A stretch of 17,132 nt of DNA from assembly GCA_900766895.1 (NCBI GenBank), contig CAAFXF010000092.1:1-17132 (forward strand). Reading direction: 5' to 3'. Position 1 is the stretch's first letter, and the number at the start of each line of letters is the position of its first letter. The translations under genes and the position numbers were made by a program. This DNA comes from Clostridia bacterium (GTDB lineage Bacteria > Bacillota > Clostridia > Oscillospirales > Acutalibacteraceae). The notes under the pieces were generated by a model, which had not been told where the DNA came from, searched no databases, and saw only the letters and a program-made list of their open reading frames with translations. Shown here piece by piece: positions 7,112 to 13,002 of this stretch.

Positions 7112-7770
7112 TAGTCAAGCCAGCCTTTCTTAAACATTATATGTGCGCCCAAAAGGGAAATAACAACGCCGACAGGAATGAGAACGCCTGTTCCCAATTT
7201 ACCACTGAACAACAAAACTATAACGAGGGATAATATGGGAAGAATTGATATTTTCCAATGCTTTGCAAGATAGGATGCGCACAGTGCACCGAACAACGCC
7301 GGGGTTACCTGCTGAAATGCCGGTGCGAAAACGGAATCCTTATCGGTGATATTGTGCAAAACAGGTCGAAATAAAATAACGCAAACGGCTATAATTACGG
7401 TTGTAACGATTGATGAAACGGCTATCGAAATAGTTGAGATAACCTCACCCTTTTCCGTGTTTGGCTCAACTTTAGCATTTTCCATTGCGCTTAACGCAAC
7501 AGGCAGTTTGAGATTTGTTATATTTCCTGTAACGAAGCCAAGATATGTTCCGCCCGTTCCTAAAAGCGGAGTATATGTCAGCACTTCAAGTATGGCTGTC
7601 GGATAAAAGACAACGGCAACCGTTGCAAGCCCCTTAAAAACCATTTCAGCTTTAGGGAAAACATTAAGATGATAGCATATCAGCGCGGGAATACTTAAAA
7701 ACAATGCGAGAGTTACGAGTATCCACACTCTGCCATATGTATGGGTTTTGTCTATATATTTGCTGTTCAT
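7111..7770 (-). CDS. Multispanning membrane protein, partner of the DUF5058 protein
   Basis: The frame opens further upstream, but the ATG at 7770 has GGAGG at 8 bases (GGAGGGGTTAGTATG) and follows the DUF5058 stop by one base, so I start there (219 aa). There are roughly five to six hydrophobic segments, at about residues 14-34, 41-65, 112-134, 152-170 and 172-215 (the last perhaps two helices). Marked features are a TYTPLLGTGGTYLGFVTGN segment with a TNLKLP stretch after it. It has no signal peptide or lipobox. The glycine-rich GTGGTYLGFVTGN loop recalls the re-entrant segments of secondary transporters, but I do not recognise a named family. Tight coupling with the DUF5058 gene and the M20 peptidase suggests the two membrane proteins form one complex. 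Confidence 0.75.
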   Translation of the reverse strand: MNSKYIDKTHTYGRVWILVTLALFLSIPALICYHLNVFPKAEMVFKGLATVAVVFYPTAILEVLTYTPLLGTGGTYLGFVTGNITNLKLPVALSAMENAKVEPNTEKGEVISTISIAVSSIVTTVIIAVCVILFRPVLHNITDKDSVFAPAFQQVTPALFGALCASYLAKHWKISILPILSLVIVLLFSGKLGTGVLIPVGVVISLLGAHIMFKKGWLD

Positions 7771-7771
7771 A

Positions 7772-8542
7772 CTAACCCCTCCATTCCAAAAATGCAATTG
7801 ATTCAGGCAGGAGCTGTGCAAGTAGCATAACAAGTGCCATAGCGCCTATCATTGAAAAGGGCATTGCAAATGAATCAAGCCATTTAAGATTTTTTGTATC
7901 GGCAATTTTTTGAATTATCAGCATAAGCACAACCGAGAAAAGCAGTGCCGCAACCGACAAAACACCTGCGCCGTCTCCGATTATATCGGCCTCGCCCTTA
8001 CCTGCGATAGCCCTTGCAACAAAGGCGGCAATAAGTCCGATAAACGCCGCTGCACTCATAACAGAGGACCATTTTGAATTTTTGGAAACTGTTTTGCCGA
8101 TCTTCTTCTGAACAGTTTTGAGTAAAAACGGAATAAGCAACAAGGGCATTATTGAGCCGAGCGTCATAACCCACGCAACCGTTGCAAAAACCTCTTTGTC
8201 GGTTATGGCGTTTGCTATACCTCCGCTTAACCCATACGCTTCAATAGCGTTTGTTGCCGCAGTTACTTCGTAAGAAATGTTGCCGATAACAGTCAATCTT
8301 ATCCAAGGCAAAACATATCCTAACCCTGCTGCAAGAGTAAGAACAGTAGCAACTATTCCGATAGCCGGAGCTATTGTAAACAGTCCCGACGATACTATTG
8401 TGTTTTTTATTGTTGATTTTTCTATGCCCAATTCCTTTGCCCTCTTTATAGCACGCACTAAAAAGAATGCTGCCTGAACAATTACAAAAGCAACTACAAT
8501 AAGAGCCAAGGTAAACATAAAGCCATCTTCCTTAAAATCCAC
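7772..8542 (-). CDS. DUF5058 family integral membrane protein
   Basis: 256 aa from a GTG at 8542, seven bases after GGAG (AAAGGAGTGATACG). An ATG eight codons in has a weaker AAGGAAG and is the alternative start. About seven hydrophobic segments are visible, starting at residues 9-29. Conserved-looking blocks are VRAIKRAKELGI, KSTIKNTIVSSGLF, TIAPAIGIVATVLTLAAGLG, LPWIRLTVIGNISYE and WVMTLGSIMPLLLIPF. I recognise this as the DUF5058 family of Firmicutes membrane proteins, which has no established function. It is the first gene of the operon, followed one base later by a second membrane protein and then an M20 peptidase. A transport role is inference from that context. Confidence 0.8.
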   Translation of the reverse strand: MDFKEDGFMFTLALIVVAFVIVQAAFFLVRAIKRAKELGIEKSTIKNTIVSSGLFTIAPAIGIVATVLTLAAGLGYVLPWIRLTVIGNISYEVTAATNAIEAYGLSGGIANAITDKEVFATVAWVMTLGSIMPLLLIPFLLKTVQKKIGKTVSKNSKWSSVMSAAAFIGLIAAFVARAIAGKGEADIIGDGAGVLSVAALLFSVVLMLIIQKIADTKNLKWLDSFAMPFSMIGAMALVMLLAQLLPESIAFLEWRG

Positions 8543-8560
8543 CGTATCACTCCTTTACTT

Positions 8561-8596
8561 TTATAACAATATTCATATAATAACACATTGTTATAA
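8561..8596. repeat. Inverted repeat upstream of the DUF5058 operon
   Basis: TTATAACAAT (8561-8570) and ATTGTTATAA (8587-8596) are perfect 10-base arms 16 bases apart. The site is 18 bases upstream of the GTG start on the minus strand, where the promoter or leader must lie. It may be an operator or an RNA hairpin next to the ribosome site. Confidence 0.55.
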
Positions 8597-8602
8597 AAAA
8601 AT

Positions 8603-8630
8603 AAAGTACTGTAAAAAAAAACAGTACTTT
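8603..8630. repeat. Perfect hairpin with A/T loop between divergent operons
   Basis: AAAGTACTGT (8603-8612) and ACAGTACTTT (8621-8630) flank eight A residues. Both strands continue T-rich past the stem (TTATTTTAC on plus; ATTTTTTTATAAC on minus), so it could act as a terminator in either direction. Yet it lies upstream of both operons, where a terminator has no obvious gene to serve. Attenuation of the minus-strand operon or an operator are alternatives. Confidence 0.5.
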
Positions 8631-8668
8631 TTATTTTACAAAAGTTTTACCATAGTGCATTTTGAAAC

Positions 8669-8696
8669 TTTACATTAAGGTGATACTGTGTATTTA
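8669..8696 (+). promoter_or_regulatory. Weak candidate promoter of operon A
   Basis: TTTACA (8669-8674), 16-base spacer and TATTTA (8691-8696), about 31 bases before the first gene start. A second reading, TTGAAA (8662-8667) with TACTGT (8684-8689), is equally weak. A promoter is needed here, but its exact boxes are uncertain. Confidence 0.35.
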
Positions 8697-8727
8697 GAGG
8701 CAATAAACAAATGCAGGAGGTAATATT

Positions 8728-8934
8728 ATGAGCCTGAAAAAATACACAATTATCATTGCGGCTACATTGCTTATGTTCGGTACCGGAGTTATGTCTGTCG
8801 AAAGTACCGTAGGCAAGGCAGGTATTGAATGTCTTGTTGGCTTCGCACTTTGCTCCGTCGGTTTTGCAATCGCCTTGTGCGCAACGATGGTGCTTTTGGT
8901 AACAAGAAATGAGGAAAGAAAAAATGAAGGCTAA
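8728..8934 (+). CDS. Small two-helix membrane protein
   Basis: 68 aa. It starts at the ATG at 8728 with a strong CAGGAGG six bases upstream. The N-terminus is SLKKYT, then a hydrophobic helix (~residues 7-22), a short loop with VESTVGKAG, a second helix (~36-60) and a charged tail RNEERKNEG. A positive N-terminus and tail suggest both ends are inside. No family is recognised. It is the first gene of operon A, and its end overlaps the GtrA start by 11 bases, so it is translated together with the flippase-like protein and may be an accessory subunit. Confidence 0.75.
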   Translation: MSLKKYTIIIAATLLMFGTGVMSVESTVGKAGIECLVGFALCSVGFAIALCATMVLLVTRNEERKNEG

Positions 8935-9475
8935 AGCAAAGCAATTTATTGAAAAGCACGGTGAAATTTGGAAATTCATAAAATTCTCCTTTACAGGTGC
9001 AAGCACATCCGTGTTAGAGCTCGGTATCTTTATGATACTGCAATACGCAGTGTTCAAATCCTTAAACGAAGCACCGGTAACAAACAGCCCGATACTTGCA
9101 TTTTTGGGCATAGAATACAAGGGCTATTTATACTCATATGCCATATCGGCAACAATCGGCTATGCTGCCGCCTATGTTATGAACAGAAAGCTCACCTTTA
9201 AGGCAGATGCAAATCCTGTATTATCCACAATAATTTATGCAATAATGGTGGCAGGCACAATAGCATTTAACACATGGTTCGGTGCATTTTTGGGAACTGT
9301 AATAAAAAACAACGGTTGGGATAACGCAATAGTTGAAATGATTACAAAGGTAATCGTTATGACTGTTCCGACAATTTGGACCTATCCGCTAAACCGTTTT
9401 GTAATCCACAGAAAGAAAAAGCCTCAAAATGAAATCAACAACCAAGCATTTCAAAATGAAATCGGAATTGCATAA
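8924..9475 (+). CDS. GtrA family membrane protein (polyprenyl-linked sugar flippase-like)
   Basis: The ATG at 8924 is preferred (183 aa) because GAGGAAAG precedes it at 9 bases; the ATG at 8909 has no site. The GtrA signature is clear: an N-terminal KFIKFSFTGASTSVLELGIF segment, a second helix, GYLYSYAISATIGYAAAY followed by the conserved NRKLTFKA, two further helices, and a final TIWTYPLNRFVIH. Four membrane helices are expected. GtrA proteins are thought to move undecaprenyl-phosphate-linked sugars across the membrane for O-antigen glucosylation or wall polymer decoration. It overlaps the upstream small protein gene by 11 bases and the downstream GtrA-HAD gene by up to 47. The next gene encodes a close homologue, so the two arose by tandem duplication and may work as a heterodimer. 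Confidence 0.9.
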   Translation: MKAKAKQFIEKHGEIWKFIKFSFTGASTSVLELGIFMILQYAVFKSLNEAPVTNSPILAFLGIEYKGYLYSYAISATIGYAAAYVMNRKLTFKADANPVLSTIIYAIMVAGTIAFNTWFGAFLGTVIKNNGWDNAIVEMITKVIVMTVPTIWTYPLNRFVIHRKKKPQNEINNQAFQNEIGIA

Positions 9476-10754
9476 ATTCATCAAATTCAACATCTGTGTA
9501 ATCATAACCTCGGCACTTGATGTACTTTGCTATATATTTCTTCTGTACATAGTATTTAAGAAATATAACTACACTCCTCTGCCCGACTCGGCACTGCTGT
9601 CATTTTTGGGTATACGGTACAGAGGTTACCTTTACGCATATCTTATCTCAACATCTATCGGCTATGCCGCTGCTTATTTGATTAACAGGAAAATCACATT
9701 CAAATCCGATATAAACCCCATATACAGCTCTGCTTTGTACTTTATTATGGCAGTATTCAACGTTATTGTTAGCTCATATATCGGAGGGGCTTTCGGTACA
9801 TTTATAAAAGCAAGGGAGCTATCATCTCCTATTATAGAGATAATATCTAAGCTTATCATAATAAACATTCCTACAATATGGACTTATCCGTTGGAAAGAT
9901 ACATAATTCAAATACGGAAAAAAGAAAAAAAGCCTGCATCGATAATTGCAACCGACCTTGACGGAACCTTACTGAAAAGCGACACCGACATCAGTACGGA
10001 AAATCTAAACGCAATGAAACGGCTTGCAAAAAACAACACAAAAATTATTCTTCTGACCGGAAGAACACTTTATGAAATCCCCCTTGAGCTACGCACGTGC
10101 AGCAGTGTGGAATACATAATCTATTCCAACGGTGCCGGCATACATCACAAGGACAAGGGTATGATCCGATATAAAACCATATCGAACACCACAGCGTACA
10201 AAATATATTCTATTTTGAGTGAGTATGAAACCTTTATTGAAGTATACACATGCGGAGCACCGTATGTTGAAAAAAGCAAATTCTCTGCCGAAAGCTTTGA
10301 ATACTATAAAATAGATAGTGACTTTATTCCGGAGCTGTACAAAAGCAGAAAACAGGCAAACAGCCTTGAAGAGCTGATTTTTGACCCATCATATAAAACG
10401 GAAATGTTTGATGTGTTTTTCAGAAATCCTGATGAACGGGATCAGTGTATTTCAAGACTGAAAAACGAGATTGACGAAATAGAAATAACCTCGTCTATGC
10501 AAAACAATTTGGAAATAATGACTGCCGGCACAAACAAAGGTGCTGCCTTGACGGAGCTTTGCAATATTGCCGGATACAACATTAAAGACATTACGGTAAT
10601 AGGCGACAGCAAAAACGACATTTCCGCATTCAAAACAAATGCCAAAAAATATGCGGTTGCCAACGCGTGCGACGAGGTAAAGGCTCTTGCGGATAAAATT
10701 ATCTGCTCAAACGATGAAAATATTATGTGCTATATAGAAAAGGAAGCAGTGTGA
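9429..10754 (+). CDS. GtrA flippase-like domain fused to a Cof-type HAD phosphatase
   Basis: 441 aa. Residues ~12-165 are a second GtrA domain matching the upstream protein segment by segment (FLGIRYRGYLYAY, STSIGYAAAYLINRKITFKSD, IPTIWTYPLERYII). A basic linker RKKEKK leads into a complete Cof/class IIB HAD domain (~171-441). Its motif I is DLDGTLL with Asp176 and Asp178, motif II is LLTGR with Thr210, motif III is Lys370 in TNKGAAL, and motif IV is GDSKND with Asp393 and Asp397. All catalytic residues are present, so the phosphatase should be active, facing the cytoplasm. A start at 9456 is possible; neither ATG has a strong ribosome site, and coupling to the upstream gene is likely. HAD enzymes of this class remove phosphate from sugar phosphates and related metabolites. 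Joining one to a flippase-like domain suggests dephosphorylation of a sugar or lipid carrier intermediate at the membrane; this is inference. Confidence 0.9.
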   Translation: MKSTTKHFKMKSELHKFIKFNICVIITSALDVLCYIFLLYIVFKKYNYTPLPDSALLSFLGIRYRGYLYAYLISTSIGYAAAYLINRKITFKSDINPIYSSALYFIMAVFNVIVSSYIGGAFGTFIKARELSSPIIEIISKLIIINIPTIWTYPLERYIIQIRKKEKKPASIIATDLDGTLLKSDTDISTENLNAMKRLAKNNTKIILLTGRTLYEIPLELRTCSSVEYIIYSNGAGIHHKDKGMIRYKTISNTTAYKIYSILSEYETFIEVYTCGAPYVEKSKFSAESFEYYKIDSDFIPELYKSRKQANSLEELIFDPSYKTEMFDVFFRNPDERDQCISRLKNEIDEIEITSSMQNNLEIMTAGTNKGAALTELCNIAGYNIKDITVIGDSKNDISAFKTNAKKYAVANACDEVKALADKIICSNDENIMCYIEKEAV

Positions 10755-11635
10755 AAAATCACACTGATAAGATTGTATTTATGAGTAATTTTATACACTT
10801 TTTGAACACCGGTGCGTCCGATTGTATTATCATAGAAAGCAACGGACATTTTGCAATGATAGATGCCGGCGAGGATACAGACTTTCCTGCCGACAAGCCA
10901 TATCTTAACTATATGGGATATGAAGATACGGTGTGTAACTATTTGCTGAAAAACTGCTGTAACGCAGACGGCACTGTAACACTTGACTTTGTACTCGGCA
11001 CTCATGCCCATTCCGATCACATAGGCGGATTTGACACGGTTATCAATCATCCGTTAATCAATGTCAAAAAAGCATATCTAAAGCCATACAATCAAAAAAA
11101 CGTTTTTATATATGAACGCTTAAGATGGGACAATCAAGAAGTATACAACCAAATGAAAGACGCCTTGATCAATAACGGAGTTAATATTACAGAGAGCTTT
11201 GACGGAGCCTGCACAACACTCGGCGAATTTGAGATAACCTTTTTTAACGGCAACTGCAAAAAACACATATTTAAGTACGGAGAAAACATAAACAGTGTTG
11301 TTGTTCTTGCCGAATGTAACGGCAGGCGTGCTTTACTGGCAGGCGATCTAAACAACAAAGCATTTGACGAATACAGGCTTGCAAACCAAATCGGTAACGT
11401 TGATTTGCTTAAGGTTGGACATCACGGCTATCCGTTTTCGTCATCTTTGCATTGGCTGAAAGCACTTGCACCGAAAGTTTCAGTAGTATGCAACAGCGAA
11501 AAACGAATTTATCCTCACGTAAAATACAAGCTAACTAAAATAATTAAGAGCACTCTGTTTTGCACCGCAGACACAAACGGAGTGAAATTTGATTTTGACA
11601 AGGCTCTTGAGCCAACAATAAATATTACAAAATGA
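10751..11635 (+). CDS. ComEC-type metallo-beta-lactamase-fold hydrolase
   Basis: The frame is open from 10727, but the GTG at 10751 overlaps the upstream stop as GTGA and has AAAGGAA five bases upstream, so I start there (294 aa). The MBL-fold metal motifs are present: His85, His87, Asp89 and His90 in THAHSDHIGG, Asp199 in LLAGDLN, and His224-His225 in VGHHG. The order and the FIHFLNTGASDCIIIE start match the soluble MBL domain found at the C-terminus of ComEC and in free-standing relatives. Such proteins hydrolyse phosphoesters, often of nucleic acids or small phosphodiesters. There is no signal peptide or membrane helix, so it is cytoplasmic. Membership of an operon with a flippase, a HAD phosphatase and a metallophosphoesterase suggests a phosphodiester intermediate as substrate rather than DNA uptake; that is inference. 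Confidence 0.85.
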   Translation: MKNHTDKIVFMSNFIHFLNTGASDCIIIESNGHFAMIDAGEDTDFPADKPYLNYMGYEDTVCNYLLKNCCNADGTVTLDFVLGTHAHSDHIGGFDTVINHPLINVKKAYLKPYNQKNVFIYERLRWDNQEVYNQMKDALINNGVNITESFDGACTTLGEFEITFFNGNCKKHIFKYGENINSVVVLAECNGRRALLAGDLNNKAFDEYRLANQIGNVDLLKVGHHGYPFSSSLHWLKALAPKVSVVCNSEKRIYPHVKYKLTKIIKSTLFCTADTNGVKFDFDKALEPTINITK

Positions 11636-12756
11636 CCATGCTGAAATATAACGAAAACAAAAAATTTAAGATAATGCAAATAACGGATATTCAGGAAATC
11701 CCAAAAATATCTCCCGACACCAAAAAACTGCTTAATGCTGTAATCGAGCAGGAAAAGCCCGACCTTGTTGTGCTGACAGGCGATCAAATAAAAGGCTACG
11801 GTGCCTCCTACAAGGTAAAAGGAAAGGATACCGTTCAAGCATTAAAGGAAACACTTGAAGAATTGCTAAAGCCTGTTACAGATGCAGGAATACCGTATGC
11901 AGTAACCTTTGGAAATCACGACCGTCAGGTAGGAATATCAAACACCGAGCAGTTCAACAGAATATACAAAAGCATCGGAAACTGCATTGGCGAGCTGTCA
12001 AACGGTATTGATTTAGGTGCAACGTTCAGCATACCTATAATGTCATCCGATTCAGGCAAAATTGTAAATAATATATATCTTTTTGACAGCGGAACCGATG
12101 CAAAGGGTGGCGGATATGAGCCGTTTAGCAGAGATATCATCAGCTGGTACAGGAAAGAGCGCAACGAGCTAAAAGAAAAAAACGGTGATTATGTGCCGTC
12201 GATAGTATTTCAGCATATTCCGCTTTGCGAATACTACAATGTGCTCAAGCGTGTACCAAGACATACAAAAAACGCAGTGCGCGCTTACAGAACGCACAAA
12301 AACGAATACTATGTTTTGAACGACACCTGCAACAGTGACGGGATTTTTCTTGAGCCTCCGTCCATTCCAAATGAAAACACAGGTGAATTTGAAGCCCTTT
12401 GCGAATGCGGCGACATTATGGCTGTGTTTGTAGGTCACGATCACAAAAACAGCTTTGTAGGAAAATACAAAAATATTGATTTGGGCTTTACTCAATCATG
12501 TGGATTTAACGCATACGGCAACAGAAAAAAACGCGGTGTAAGGCTGATTGAGCTTGATGAGCAAGCCCCCAACACCTACCGCACATATACGAGAACATTT
12601 GATGAGGCAGTCGGTGACAAATTACACCGACCCGTGCTTGACCTTTTGTCATCAATGGCTCCCGAAACAACCGACGCTGCCATACCGCTGATAATCAGAG
12701 CTTTAACCCTGATTGGAATTGTTGCATTAGCATTCATTTTGTTATCGCTATTATAA
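11632..12756 (+). CDS. Tail-anchored calcineurin-like metallophosphoesterase
   Basis: 374 aa. The ATG overlaps the upstream stop as ATGA; a second ATG two codons later is the alternative. The metallophosphoesterase motifs are Asp19 in ITDIQE, Asp51 in GDQ, Asn95-His96-Asp97 in GNHD, His195 in FQHIP, and His269/His271 in GHDHKN. In motif I the usual D-x-H reads D-I-Q, so one metal-binding His is replaced by Gln. The last ~22 residues (IPLIIRALTLIGIVALAFILLSLL region) form a single hydrophobic helix with nothing after it, so the enzyme should be held on the inner membrane face by its tail. The family cleaves phosphomonoesters and phosphodiesters. As the final gene of operon A it probably acts on a lipid-linked phosphorylated compound. 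A large hairpin follows 15 bases after the stop. Confidence 0.88.
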   Translation: MTMLKYNENKKFKIMQITDIQEIPKISPDTKKLLNAVIEQEKPDLVVLTGDQIKGYGASYKVKGKDTVQALKETLEELLKPVTDAGIPYAVTFGNHDRQVGISNTEQFNRIYKSIGNCIGELSNGIDLGATFSIPIMSSDSGKIVNNIYLFDSGTDAKGGGYEPFSRDIISWYRKERNELKEKNGDYVPSIVFQHIPLCEYYNVLKRVPRHTKNAVRAYRTHKNEYYVLNDTCNSDGIFLEPPSIPNENTGEFEALCECGDIMAVFVGHDHKNSFVGKYKNIDLGFTQSCGFNAYGNRKKRGVRLIELDEQAPNTYRTYTRTFDEAVGDKLHRPVLDLLSSMAPETTDAAIPLIIRALTLIGIVALAFILLSLL

Positions 12757-12770
12757 AAAATCATTAATTC

Positions 12771-12807
12771 AAAACAGCATTGCAGGATTAATCTGCAATG
12801 CTGTTTT
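12771..12807 (+). terminator. Terminator of operon A
   Basis: AAAACAGCATTGCAG (12771-12785) and CTGCAATGCTGTTTT (12793-12807) are perfect 15-base arms around a 7-base loop. The T run at the end of the 3' arm and the matching A run upstream are typical of a terminator that works in both directions. Confidence 0.85.
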
Positions 12808-12818
12808 GCATATTAATG

Positions 12819-12847
12819 TTGAAAAAAGAGGATACAAGTATTATAAT
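12819..12847 (+). promoter_or_regulatory. Sigma-A-type promoter of operon B
   Basis: TTGAAA (12819-12824), a 17-base spacer and a perfect TATAAT (12842-12847). It gives a leader of about 150 bases before the ATG at 13003. Confidence 0.8.
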
Positions 12848-12853
12848 ATAGAT

Positions 12854-13002
12854 AGTTACACCTATATAGGAAGGTATATTCAGACAAGCTATGACGAACA
12901 AAACCAAAACAAGAGCTTAACAGCATGAAGTTTGCCTGATTAATCAACTTAATGATGATAACACAATGTTTTAAATAAATACTCAAAAGGATGACGTTTT
13001 AT
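12854..13002 (+). promoter_or_regulatory. Long 5' leader of operon B with a 10-base palindrome
   Basis: About 150 bases of untranslated leader follow the promoter. It starts with the perfect palindrome CCTATATAGG (12861-12870), placed some 7-16 bases after the expected transcription start, where a bound protein could repress. Further down are three tiny frames (9, 4 and 8 codons) with no ribosome sites. I see no strong long stem and no known riboswitch. Confidence 0.35.

Noticed and set aside
8647..9120. Minus-strand frame of 157 codons opposite the small membrane protein and GtrA genes
   Set aside because: It is Cys/Asn-rich, has no family features or ribosome site, and is antisense to two well-supported coupled genes.
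9429..10754. GtrA-HAD as an assembly or frameshift artefact joining two genes
   Set aside because: The frame is continuous through a sensible basic linker, both domains are complete, and there is no start with a ribosome site in front of the HAD part.
12891..12985. Tiny frames in the operon B leader (such as MTNKTKTRA and MMITQCFK) as leader peptides
   Set aside because: None has a ribosome site at proper spacing and none is rich in one amino acid as in attenuation.
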